Assembly (NCBI RefSeq): GCF_000189635.1
Contig: NW_002476248.1
Location: 1 to 64,000 of the forward strand
Source: Tetrahymena thermophila SB210
Lineage: Eukaryota; Ciliophora; Oligohymenophorea; Hymenostomatida; Tetrahymenidae
DNA: 64,000 bases
Direction: 5' to 3'
The notes under the pieces: model-generated
The model's database searches: none
Told to the model about the DNA's origin: nothing
What the model saw: the letters and a program-made list of their open reading frames with translations, nothing else
Shown here: one piece after another, positions 51,301 through 63,125 of the stretch
How positions within the stretch are numbered: position 1 is the stretch's first letter
How the letters are laid out: each line of letters starts with the position of its first letter
Position numbers and translations under genes: made by a program

Positions 51301-54300
51301 GAGATTATAGCTCCTCATTCCGAATTTCTTGTTATCGACTAAACAAAGTAATTTTTTAAATTAACCAATAAATTTTTAGCGATTTATGAATAGAAAAAAT
51401 AAGTTAACATTTTGTAATAATTAATCAGCTATGACGAACTTAAGTATCAGATAAAAAGTCATTTGCTATAAGTGCAAAAGCTCATTTTAAAAGAAGATGA
51501 GGATACAAACTCTCCATCTCCTTCTTATAGATCCAAAGCCAATTAAGTTAGAACCAGAAGACTCTCCTCTATGGTAGGACACAAAGGAAAGGGAGACTCA
51601 TAAGATTAAATGAATAGACTAGTTTTATAAGTTAATGGAAATTCTCTATTGCAAATTTTAAAAGATCCCTATCTTAAAAGTCACTTCAGTTTTTTGTGTA
51701 TGATCTGTAAAAGCGTTATTGGCTATGATTTTTCACATGAAGAAAAGGCTCACATGACCCAGCTAATTCATGAGTCATTTGTTGTTAAACCCACAGTCTT
51801 AGCAATCGGTGCTTCATGGTGTAATTACTTTTATTAAAAACAAATTATTTTATTTAAGCAATTTAATAAACAATAAATAAAAGTATTGAATTAAAATTAA
51901 AAATACATGATTTTTTAATAAAAAAGTATAATTTTAAGTATAAAATAAAACATGATTTTTGAAGAAAAAAAACATAGCATTTGAATAAAAAAAAGATGAT
52001 TTTTGAATAAAAAAACATGATTTAAGAATTAAAAAAATATCATTTAAAAATTTAAAACCATAATTTTTGAATAATAAAAACACAATTTTAAGTATAAAAA
52101 AATTATTTTAGAATAAAAAAACAAAACATTTCAATGAAAAATGATGATTTTTGAATACAAAATATAATATTTCAATAAAAAAAACATCGTTTAAGAATTA
52201 AAAACCATAATTTTTGAATAATAAAAACATAACTTTAAGTAAATAAAAAAATGATTTTAGAATAAAATACCATAATTTTGAGTACAAAATAAAAAAAGAT
52301 TTTAGTATTAAAAAAAACATAATTTTTGAGTAAAAAAATATAACATTTGAATAAAAAATGATTTTAGAATTACTAATCTTTGAATAAAATAAAATTTAAG
52401 TTTCGTATAAAAATATAAATTGATTTATAACAAAAAGGCGATTCTTGGATGATGAACGTTGCTGACGTTTCTTTGCAGATCGATTCTCCAGGAGATAGAG
52501 CTAATACTCATCAGAAAAGAATGTTGGGCGATATTTTAATAGACAGACTAAAAGACTTCAAAAAGAGTATACTGGATGAGTCTATACATTTATAGGAGAA
52601 GATTAGGTCTTTAGTTATTTTAATTTTTAAATACTCTTTCTTCTACACTTTGCTAAATTACATTAATGCGCTCCACAGCTATCAATACTATACCTTAGCA
52701 GTTTAATATAATTAAATTCTAATGAATCATTTTCTTTAGATTATTATTTCTTCTTTCTTCTTGTTTAGTGGTAGATTCAACACAACAAGGAGCTGTGTTA
52801 TTAACGTATATCCCTCTTTTTATCGCTTTTGCAAGAACTACTTTTCATGGATAAAATCCCATTTCTTAGAAACTATTATTATGGGAGCTGTTGAGGGCTT
52901 AATAGTATCTATTCTGTTAGAGGATACTTTTTTTGGATACAATAGTTCAGATGGAAGACTGCGAGATGACAAAACTGTGTCTGATCTTCTATGTATAATA
53001 TACACTCTTTCGCTTGTAATAATGACTTAATGTCTTAATGGTATTTTCTCCCTTAAAGCTAGGATTCTCCATTTATTTTTCTCTATAGTCCAAATAACTC
53101 TCACATTAGTGTAAATTAACATTTTTTGAAATCTCTTAAAGAAATTAAAAATTTCATAATTAAATAACAAAAAAGGTGGAATCAACACTTAAATCTGAAC
53201 ACTGATTTGTATGTAGTCAATCTCACAGAAACTCTCAATTAATCATGTGTATGGATTATGTTCTTCTCAGTAAGTCTTTTTATATGGACATTCGAAATGC
53301 TCTACCAAAAAATACTCAGAAAATATATTACAAATGATATCATTAGGAAATTCATAAAAGAATAATCAGAAAACATGAATTTCTAAGGCTTGCTAGGATT
53401 AAAGCCATACCAAAACTACATCAAAAACTTAAAAGCTCATCCAACCATGAACCCCTAATTTTATGCAAACCTCTTCAAAGCCTTATTTACTCATGTTGAG
53501 ATGGATGGATTCTTGAGAAAAAGTATTTTTATTAATAAACTTCTTCATTTATCATTTAAATTATTTCGTTTATAAAAACTTCTAATTTTCTTTCGATTAA
53601 GAGAAAAATTAAATCTTATCTTTATAACCACAAATTTATAAAAATTTTACAAAATAAATTAAAATCTAAATAAATTTTTATTAATCTCTTTTAATTCAAT
53701 ATTCATTTAACCAGTTTTTCTCATCATTTATTATTTTAATAATTTGATAAAATTTTCTCATTTAATTTTTAATTAACTTTTTTGATTGTAAGAATGGATA
53801 ATAATCGCTAATTTTATTTTTTCAAATCTTCATTTTTTATTTTAATAATTTGATAAAATTTTTTAATTTAATTTTTAATTAACTTTTTTGATTGTGGTTA
53901 AACATTTTGATTTTAAAATTCTTTTAAAAAATTATTTAGTCATTGACCCTGGTGAGAAAGTAGAGAATTTATCCGGAATCGATAAATTAAAGCTGAAATT
54001 CAATGACGAAAGGTTAGAGAAAAGTTATAGAAACCATAAGTTATAATTTGTTTGGACAATATATTTAAAACCAATTACACTTATGTCGTTTATTCTTTTA
54101 CTGTCTACCATATTTTATCTGATATACAATTAAAACAACAACACTTATCAATTAATCCTTGATATATTAAGATTAATAGTTGAGTTTTGCTCTACTGTAG
54201 CATATGCAACTATTTGGTTCCATAAAAAATTTAGTGTTTTCTAGCTCAGCAATATCATTAAAATTAATGTAAAAGATTTATTTTTTTTTAATTAATTAAT

Positions 54301-57300
54301 TACTAAAGCTAATATTTATTAATATTTTAAATAAAAATTAAAATAGATAAGAGTTCTGCTTTCAACTATTTTGGTTCTGTATTCTATATCGATTGTCTTT
54401 TATGATGATAGTGAAATGAATCAAATTCTTTAAGAACACTTGGTATTATTTGCTATATTAAGTTGGGATGCTATTCCTCCTCCTTTCATTTTCCCAATTG
54501 TGCTTAATCTGCTTAATTATATCAGCCTTTTCATATTTGTTATTGCAATTTAGAATTAGGGATCAGAATAAAACCTATAAATTTACTATAAAGCTACAAT
54601 CACTGTTGTGTTATTCTTTTATTCTCTATTGAACATCGGATCTTATTACAATAAAGATTATTTGAGAAGGGATCTCTTCTTGATGGAAAACAGAATCAAA
54701 TTCGAAGAAAATAAAGTTGATCACGTACTTGCTAATCTTCTTCCTAATTTCGTCAGAAGCAGGTTTAACAGAAGTAAATTTTTTACAAAATAAATTCTTT
54801 GAATTCATTTAAAAAAATATCTCATTTTCAATATTATTTTTGAAATAAAAAAATGGTTTGATTTAAAAATAAAATCAATTTCAATAAAATAAAAATTATA
54901 ATTTTTTTTGATAATTTATTAAATTAAAATTCAAATAAATGAATAAAAAATATTTTTTAACTTTATTAAAGATGGCGATACAAATATAGAAGAAGATCAA
55001 GGTGAGGTTGCGATTGTTTTTGTAGAAATTGTTTCTTTTGATGAGATTTTAAAAGAGTAAGATGAGAATTTCATTCATTGGTTAGATAATCTTTACAGAA
55101 GCTTTGATTATGTTTGCTAGCGTTATGGCGTTCAAAAGATAGAAGTAAGCAAACATTTTTATTTATTATTTTGAGAGATTAATTAATCAATCATTTTAAT
55201 TATAGACAGTAGGTAAAGTATACATGGCTTGCAGTGGATTAGATGTAGCTAAACATTAGAAAGCTAAAAAGGGCAATGACAGAATCTGGAGGGAAAATGA
55301 AACCAAGAAGGCTCTCGATGCAGCTTTCGCTATATAGAAAAAGGCATAGAAGATCTATTGGGGATCTAAGTCTCAAAAGACTACTTTAAAAATTGGTATC
55401 CACTATGGAAGAGTTATTGCTGGTGTTATCGGATATCATAAACCTCAATTTAGTCTTATCGGAGATACAGTAAATACCACTTCTAGAGTGTGTTCTCATT
55501 GTGAAGCGAATAACATCACTCTTTCTTAGCAAGCTCATGAAAGAGTCAAAGACTAAGACTATGTATCCAAGGGAGAAATCGTTAAAAATGTCAAGGGAAA
55601 AGGTGATTTGCAAGTTTACAAATACTTTAAAAGAGAAAAACTCTTAAGAAGAAGTAAATTTTTTATTTTTCAAATATTTTTATTTGTTATTTTCATACAA
55701 AAAATATTCAATTTATTTTTTTTATTGACAGATTCTGATAAAGATTTATCTCTGGATAATACGCCTTACTTGAAAAAGAAGTTAACTGAAGGAGAAAAAA
55801 GAAGTCCTTAACTATTAAAATCGTTCTCATTATAGGGAAATGCTCTTTTAACTCAAAATAATATTAAAACTCTATTTTAATTTCCTTAAAACGGAAACGC
55901 AAATGGGTCACCTCATAATTAAAATAATTTAGGAAATATAAATAATTAGAATTAGTCAAACAATAACAGTAACAATAATAGTAATATAATACCATCAATT
56001 AGTTCTATAAATTAATCTTCAAGATAGAATAGCTAGTGTGGAAATAATTAGACAACAACTGCTGCATTAACTACTACCAACAACAACAGCTCGCTTTATC
56101 CTTAGCATACCATTCAACATTATAATAGAGCGGCCACGAAAAAACCAAGTTAATACATCAGAAAGAGCTCGTTTGAAAATCTAGAATAGCAAAGCACTCC
56201 TTCTTCAAAATCAAAAACATTCAATTAACTAAATATGATTGATCTCTCTCCAAAAAGAAAATCTAAAAGAATGTCAAACACTGTTGTGATTCCAAGAGTC
56301 AGCATTGTTAGTAAATTTGATGACCTCGAAATAGACGAAGAAGAAATTGAGCCAGAAAAATAATTCAACATAGCAAACAGTGAAAGTTAGTATATAAACT
56401 AGCAAGATGAAGAAAAGGATGAAAAAGGAACAAGCACCAATCTTTCCTAAAAGAATAATTTAAAATCTCCTCAGCTAAGTAAAAACAATGAGAATTTCTT
56501 TAAATTTTTGATCAAAAATTAATAAAAAAAACAAATAAAAAGAGAATTTTAACATAAAAATGAATGAAAAAGCATTTTATTTTTAATATTTTGTTATTTA
56601 TTTTAATATTTTTATTTTTATCAATATCAGATAAACAGGAATAGGAGACCAATAATGCTGCTTATTTATAGATTAAGAATCGTTGGTTGCTGACTTTGGA
56701 AAACGAAAAGGAAGAAACTGTTATGAAATTTAAGAAGATGATTCGTAAAGATTTATAAAAATCATATCAAATTAGTTCTTTTATTGTGATTGCAGTACAT
56801 TTTTTCAAAACACTTATGCTTTTTGTGATAGGAGATGTGCTTTAAAGTAAAAGAATGACAGTATTAATCACTATAAGAATGATATTCGAAATTGTGCTAT
56901 TTATACTCATGATTTTATATTCTAAAGCTCTTAACTCGAACTTTTTAAACTACATCAACTTAATATTCCTATTCATCTCTGTGATTTTCCTATAGGTCCT
57001 CTCAGGACAAGTGTTTGATCAAGAGAGCTTTAAAACTCTTCTAATTATAGACTACTTTGAGGGCGCTTTGGCTTAAAATGTTATCTCCAACTTCTCGACA
57101 TTTTCTTTCTAGTAATCACTGATTTTCAATATAATTTACAGCGCAATATGGATCTACAACATCAAAACAAGCTTTATTTAAATTGCCCTTGTTGTGTGCT
57201 TGTCTGTTTTTGAAATCATGAGAAACTTTTTTAGACAGAGACTTTACATTTAGAATTATAACCAGATAGTCAAACTCGACAACAAAAAAACTGAAAAAGA

Positions 57301-58190
57301 TTCTCTCCTTCGCCATCTCCTCCCTCAGCATGTTCTCACTAAATTTTTCTAAGACCAACAAAAAAAATAAGAATTTTAAGAAACTTTGCAAGATGTCACC
57401 TTGCTCTTTGCAGATATTTCAGGTTTTACAAGCTACTCCAGCAAATCTAGGCCTGAAGACGTTGTTAAAATGTTGCGTGAGCTCTTCATCGAATTCGATA
57501 AATCCTGCATCACTAGAAATGTATATAAAGTCTATACAATTGGAGGTAAATGAAAAAACATCATTTTTTAATAAAAGCTGAATTTAAACAAAAAATTATC
57601 ATTTAATTACAAAATATTTAATAAAAGCTGAATACAAAATAATAAATACTCAAAAATAAATAAATAAAAAATAATAGATTGCTATGTAGTGTTAGGAATG
57701 ACGAACATAAACAATAGAATAATACATGAAGAAGCTAAAAATGTAGTGGATATGGGTTTCTCTATGATTAAGACAATTTAGTACGTTAGGGATAAAGTGA
57801 ATAACTCAGACCTTTAAATGAGAATAGGAATCCACACAGTAAATAAAACTAAATATAAATTTTATTAATAGATTTAATAAATTAAATTAAAAGGGAAAGA
57901 TTTTAGGAGGAATATTAGGAACGAATATAGTCAGATACGATATTTTTGGAAAGGATGTCATGATAGCCAATAAGTAAAATTTAATTAAATTACAAATTTT
58001 ATATTGAATTTGAATATTTATTTTTAGGGTCGAGTCAAATGGTGTAGGTGGATAAATCTCTGTCAGCGAAGCAACAAAGGTTCTTCTCGAGAATAATTAC
58101 AAAGATATTTTCTAATTCAAAGATCATAATCCCATTAAACTCAAAAACTTTGAAGAGGAAATTAAAACCTATCTAGTGAAACAAAAATGA
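45376..58190 (+). CDS. Membrane guanylyl cyclase with N-terminal P4-ATPase-like domain
   Basis: Nineteen exons: 45376-45539, 45657-45774, 46461-46668, 46727-47061, 47157-48472, 48535-48710, 49695-50623, 50762-51820, 52438-53110, 53176-53522, 53940-54268, 54347-54773, 54972-55144, 55206-55653, 55732-56478, 56631-57545, 57678-57838, 57894-57973, 58028-58190. Phases agree if two extra bases in exon 5 are discounted, giving about 2,921 residues. Residues 1-1,900 follow the P4 flippase plan (LLRFGNFFFLILVIL, PLLVNLIVAISKD, PADIVLLD), but DKTGT is SQTGT (~362) and the GDGxND hinge is GASWCDS (~1,433). Six membrane segments and cyclase domain C1 (~2,035-2,230) follow, then more segments and C2 (~2,730 on; FADISGF, TIGDCYVV). 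This architecture is known for Paramecium, Tetrahymena and Plasmodium guanylyl cyclases. It should make cGMP at a membrane. The first ATG after an in-frame TGA was chosen; ATG 45400 is an alternative. The exon 6 donor is the least certain. Confidence 0.9.
47457..47474 (+). other. Apparent +1 frameshift 1 in cyclase exon 5
   Basis: The frame that reads through SQTGT and QEEIVG meets TGA at 47472-47474. The continuing protein-like frame (ALIYDGKFFQVNE) is shifted by one base and picks up at 47461, next to the run ggg at 47459-47461. One surplus base would explain it. Confidence 0.7.
47719..47736 (+). other. Apparent +1 frameshift 2 in cyclase exon 5
   Basis: The middle frame ends in TGA at 47734-47736 after NSMGEVKYHSQQ. 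The next coding frame (IPNNDNTFINDTS) begins at 47723, again one base further on. From there the frame stays open and matches the splice phases to the end of the gene. Confidence 0.65.
48752..49640. repeat. ~82-bp minisatellite filling cyclase intron 6
   Basis: About ten imperfect copies built on aagcttttaaaattaattga, then attaaagatgaaatgttg and ttcattaaaaaaaataat. They fill most of the 984-nt intron 48,711-49,694. Copies vary in length through partial deletions. Confidence 0.85.
51890..52437. repeat. ~30-bp repeats filling cyclase intron 8
   Basis: The intron 51,821-52,437 consists largely of imperfect copies of gatttttgaataaaaaaaca and the related aaccataatttttgaataa. The unit differs from that of intron 6, so the two expansions are independent. 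Confidence 0.8.
54972..55653 (+). other. Cyclase domain C1 (exons 13-14)
   Basis: C1 keeps the transition-state pair in GDTVNTTSRV (Asn and Arg) and the glycine-rich GIHYGRVIAGVIG. Both metal-binding positions are changed: FVEIVSF has Glu in place of the first Asp, and TVGKVYM has Lys in place of the second. Purine-selecting positions read Glu (KIETVG) and Ser (QFSLIG), unlike the Lys/Asp pair of adenylyl cyclases and consistent with guanylyl cyclase. Confidence 0.85.
57380..58190 (+). other. Cyclase domain C2 (exons 16-19)
   Basis: C2 carries both metal-binding aspartates (FADISGF and TIGDCYVV) and GIHTGKILGGILG. The transition-state segment is degenerate: FGKDVMIANKVE lacks the expected Asn and Arg. 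The stop follows soon after the domain. Confidence 0.85.
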
Positions 58191-59631
58191 AATAATTACC
58201 AATTCAATCAATTATCTAAAATTAAAATGGAATTTAAAATTTCTTTCTATTTCAAAACAAAACAAAATTAAATTACCAATCTAAAGTTGTTTAAACATAA
58301 AAAAATAAATATTTACATCGATCAATGCATGCATAACACAGTCACACGCAATACAAACAAACAAACAGACAAACAAATAACTAACCTATTAAAATATTAA
58401 CCAAATTTAATTATTGTAAACAACTAAATTAATTATCTTTAAAAATTAACCACCATATATATAAATAATTTTAAATATTTTAATAAAAAACTAACAAATC
58501 AACTAAAAAATAACAAACAAACAAACAATAATTAATTGCTTATATTCATTCCTTGGACTGATCTTACCCTCAACATGTTTTATATTTATTATTTACAATT
58601 AAAACTAACTAACTCACTCACTAACTAACTTGTTTTTAAAGTATATCAATAAACCTTCTAAATTCATTTATTTTAATATCAAATTAAGATATTTATTCAT
58701 AATCTCCTTTTAAAACTCTAAAGTATAAATTTTATTAATCTTTAAGATTAAATTACTCACACAATAATATTTTGAAACTATCTGTCTATTTTAATTAATA
58801 TTGAAGAAACATTTTTACTTCCTCAATTTTTATTCTATTTGATTCCATAAAGGTTCCTCCTTATAAAATGAAATGAAAAAGTAGATTCTCCTTGTTCCAA
58901 ATAAGAAATATATCAATAAATCTTAAAAATTTGTTACTATTTTTTGATAAAAAAAGATATTTTCATACAAAATAAAAGTGAATAAATCATAAAAATTATT
59001 AAATTTATTCTAAAAATAAATATTTTTATTGATTTTTGAATAGCAATTTTAAGAAACACAAAATAAATAAATATTTTAATTATTTAACTTGTTTTAATTA
59101 AATATTTATTTTTTAAATTAAACTTTTGTTTATTTATTTATTAGATTTTTTTATTTTTTTGTTATTTGTTTTATTTTAGTTAAAAGGTTTACTTTAATTT
59201 ATCATTTAAAATTTTGTGATTTATTTTCGTTTATTTATAAATCTGATTATAAATCAACGCTTTTTTGCTGCTTTTATTTAACATGTTCTTAACAAATAAA
59301 CAATTATTGATGGAATATTTGATTTTTCTATTTTAAAAATAGATAGATTTAAATAGATCATTCTAGATTTTAGTGTAAAAATTCTAATATTATAAGTGAG
59401 TAAGTAGTGTCTGATAGACAAATCGATAGACTTTTCCATATAAAATTTTTCTGATTTGAGCTAAAGATAGGAAATTTCTTTTTTTATTAGCTTGAGCGGT
59501 GAGGGTGAGCGCTTTAAATTATTGATCAGAGATAGGTGAATAACAAACAAACAAACAAATATTTATTATTTAATTAAAAAAATACAAAAACTTAATTAGC
59601 ATCAAACTATTTATAGTAAAGCAATATCAAA
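58191..59631. other. AT-rich intergenic region
   Basis: No coding frame is seen. Runs of caaacaaa type occur near 58,350-58,375, 58,510-58,530 and just upstream of the next gene (59,540-59,560). The promoter of the following well-expressed gene must be in its last part, where a less AT-rich stretch (gagcggtgagggtgagcgct) stands out near 59,492-59,511. Confidence 0.5.
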
Positions 59632-60534
59632 ATGTTGTCAAGAGCTATTTCAACCTTTGCAAAGAACCAAGTTCTTCAAAAATCACTTTATTAAGGAACT
59701 GCTCCTCTTTACAATTTCACAAGATTTTCTGAGAAGCTCAACAGAGTTAAGAGCAAATCCAATGAAGGTTTTGCCTAACCTGATAACGATTCAGCCATGC
59801 ATCATGTTATTACTAATGATGGATTGAACGCTTTCATTACTAGAGTTTACAAGACTACAGGTTTAGGTATTATGGGTGCTTTGAGTACCTCTACTTTAGC
59901 CGTCTCTTCTGGTTTAGCATACACTAGTCCTCTTTTCTGCGGTCTCGGAGGATTCGTTATGGCTCTTGGAGGTATTTTGGGAAGCAGCTACATGAGTCCC
60001 AATTATTATTCTGAAGTCATTAAAGGATAAGTTCACTAAAAGACTTCTAACACTCCTATGAGATTGGGTCTCTACAGTTTAGGTATGGCTGGATTGGGAT
60101 TGTCTTCTTCTGTCCTTTTCGGTTCTCTCCACATGATTAATCCTGCCATTTTACCTTTAAGTATTGGTATTACTGGTGCCGTTTTCGGTTCCGCTTCTCT
60201 TTATGCTCTTTACAAGCCAAAGGATTCTCTCCTCTCTTGGGGAAGCAGCTTATACGCTGGTTTATTCGGTATGATTGGTTTACAATTAGCTGGTGCCTTG
60301 ACCCAACTCTTCATGGGTCCTAACTTATTTACATTCATGTGCCACAGAGCTGACTGCTTCATTGGAGTCGGTCTTTTCACTGCCATGGTTGCTTACGATA
60401 CCCATGTTGCCATTAAATAATACGAAATGGGCAATGCTGATCACTTGGGTGTTTCTATCGATTTTGCTTTAGATTTCTGGAATATTCTTACACGTGTTGC
60501 TCAAATTTTGGGAATATATAGCAAGGACGATTGA
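59632..60534 (+). CDS. Bax inhibitor-1/TMBIM family protein, probably mitochondrial (GHITM-like)
   Basis: An intronless frame of 903 nt encodes 300 residues. The N-terminus MLSRAISTFAKNQVLQKSLY is Arg/Lys/Ser-rich without acidic residues, as in a mitochondrial presequence. After about residue 75 come seven or so hydrophobic segments rich in Gly. Near the C-terminus AYDTHVAIK and LDFWNILTRVAQILG match the FDTQ and LFLxxLxILR signatures of the family. The mitochondrial member TMBIM5/GHITM acts in the inner membrane in ion handling and cristae integrity; assignment to that branch rests on the presequence. Codons are strongly biased (GGT, GCT, ACC, CTC, AAG; TAA or CAA for Gln), unlike neighbouring genes, which points to high expression. 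The start is the first in-frame ATG. Confidence 0.85.
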
Positions 60535-61955
60535 AATCAAATAATTGATTGATTGACTCAATATGTTAGTTAGATTTTATAATTTTTAAGCAGCTTATTA
60601 TTAATTTCCTCAATTGAAATAGAATTGATTTTTCTAGAAAAAAAAGCAATAAAAATGATCATTTTTATATAAATATTGTGTATTGAGTCATGAAATGCAT
60701 AAGTTATAAAGTAAATCAAAATAAATTAATATAATTTACTTTATTAAACAGGCTATTTATGTCTATTTTTATAACTAATCAGTAACATAATTTCTTTATT
60801 CTTATTCTTTTTAAATATAGATTTTTCTAATTTATTTTTACAATCAATCAATCACTAATCTGAAATAAATACATAAATCAATCTTATATTGAAATTATTT
60901 CGAATTTTCATCAACAAATAAATTATTTCTATAATTAAAATTTACCACTATTAAATAAATTCAAAAAAGTTATTGCATAAAATGTATTATTTTATAAATT
61001 TATTTTGCCTTCAACTAAATTATACTCTTTTAATTATTTTAGTTTGCTCTTTCTAAATTTCTGAAATTAAACAAATTACAAAATAAAATAATAAAACATA
61101 AAAAATATATTTTAAAAGTGATTCAAATATGTTTTTAAAATAAATAAATATTTTACAACATAAAAAAATATTTAGATTTCTGTATTGAATTTAATTAGCA
61201 CAATAATTTTTTCAAGTAATTTTTTAATTTAATTTTACGGAAAGAGTTAGCAATTTTTTAATTATTTTAATTATTTTTAAGTTCATTTTTTATTGATTGA
61301 TTAAATAATTTCATATTATTAATTAGAATTTTATTATTTTCTAAATTAAAAGAATTTTTATTTCAAATCTTTTATTTTAATCTACTTTACTTCAATTAAA
61401 ACTATATTAGATAATATTTTTTTAATTACATAATTACAAAATTCCTATATTAAAGTATTTCTAAATCTATCTTAAAAAATTAAGTATAAAGCAAATCAAT
61501 TAATCATAAAATTATATTTTAAATAAGAATCAAAGTAGTGTTTCACAATAAATAAAAATTACTAAAATTATATCAAATATATTTAAATATTTAGATAATT
61601 TTATAAATTTATTATTAATAATTTTTTCAAATTGACAATTAATTTAGTTTAAAAATAAAAAAACTATTTAGAAAAGAATAATAAATAATTCATAGGGGTG
61701 AAATAAATATATTGAATTAATAAAAATACTTAGTTTTAAATAGCAATAAATACCTTTGAAAAAAATTATTTAAATTAGTTTTTTTGAAGTTTGTTTTTAA
61801 AAATAAAAAATAAATTGAACAAATAGCTCATAAAATTTATTTGATTTCTTGAGTATTTTGCGCTGGTTGCAATTTTTATGTGCGTAATCTCTTAATGATA
61901 TACGTTTGTTAATAAATTTTTTATCACAATTATCATCTATTTACTATATATAGTT
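60535..61955. other. AT-rich convergent intergenic region
   Basis: This lies between the 3' ends of the TMBIM gene and the gamma-glutamyl hydrolase gene. I see no coding frame, RNA or organised repeat. Confidence 0.5.
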
Positions 61956-63125
61956 TCATTTAGTATTTGTTTCCTATTTATTAGAATTTATCTCATTTTA
62001 TATTTGTTATACATTTTTAAATAGATAAATTCCTTAATCCAGACCTCCTTTGTATACAGGTTAGTGATTTTCTATCAAAAGACTCTACTACTCTTATGCT
62101 GAATCAAATCTTTAATTACTTTTAAGGCATTCTGTATAAAAGAAATTAGGAATATGCTAGGCAATTCTTAGCTAGTTGATGGTAAATTATTTATTGTTTT
62201 TGGAAGATTGGTCAAACTGAAGCTTTTCAGGATGAAATTAAGTACCATAGAAAGGATAGACTTTTCCTTCAGCTATTGAAACAAATTATTTTCCTTTTTA
62301 ATCCTTGCTATAAGCTATGCAATTAAAATTTTAATTGATTTTTGGATTTTCTAAAAACTATTTCTTAGAGAAACCATGTTTGTGGTTATAATAAAAGAAT
62401 TCTTCTTCTTCTAGACATTTTATTAAAGATTTTGATAATTTAGATAGAATTCTTGACTGTGTTTTTGCTTCTTTACTAAATATTTATTTTGCAAAATGGT
62501 TTTTGCTATCGAATTGGTTTCTAATTTCTTAATTAGAAAAGCTTAGAAATAATAACTCAAATCCCAAGCAAGTAGTCCATAAAGGAAAGTAGTTTCCTTT
62601 CTCGTTTTTCTTTTTAGCTAATTCTATCAAAAATATGGCTACTTTTGAAAATTAAGTAAATTTTTTTTCTTCTCCTTCTTGCACTCTCATCATCAAGTTA
62701 GCTCCACCTCCTGTTAAAACTAGCCCATTAACTTTATTCATTAAATTCTCCAAATTTTCTAAAGAGTCAGTCCAGTTTAATGGAATTATTCTCAAACCAC
62801 TTTATTAGAAGTATTAAACATAAGATGTGTAGATGTAGGAGTATTCTTCTTTCGGATAACTCTAAAATCCTGATGGAATACTTAAAATAGCAATAACAGG
62901 AAAACTAATAAAACTGTTTTTGACACGAGAAACATTTGAAATACAACTTTTTGCATCGTTTTAATTTTGAATTTGAGAAATTTCTGAATTCTAAATGCCT
63001 TCATCATTTTCTTGTTTTAATTCTTCTTCTTCTTCTTAGTCACTTTAAAAAGCTATTACATAAAGCAAGAAATGGAACACTTAAAAAGAAATCAAAAAAC
63101 TTAATTTTAAAATAAGTATTTACAT
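61956..63125 (-). CDS. Gamma-glutamyl hydrolase, secreted or lysosomal (peptidase family C26)
   Basis: An intronless minus-strand frame of 1,170 nt, ATG at 63125, TGA at 61958-61956, encodes 389 residues. The N-terminus has a hydrophobic stretch (LKLSFLISFQVFHFLLYVIA) fitting a signal peptide, then a Glu/Gln/Asn-rich spacer. The class I glutamine-amidotransferase-like fold begins at FPVIAILSIPSG and includes YIYTSYVQYLQQSGLRIIPL and LVLTGGGANL. The nucleophile elbow is TTCLGFE (Cys ~186) and the catalytic His lies in YGTQFHPEK (~298). The spacing of 112 residues is close to that of the animal enzyme. These enzymes trim gamma-glutamyl chains from folate polyglutamates in lysosomes or outside the cell. 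The spacer between signal peptide and domain is longer than usual. Confidence 0.88.

Noticed and set aside
54626..54808. Minus-strand ORF over the cyclase membrane region
   Set aside because: It is antisense to well-supported exon 12 and has no features of its own.
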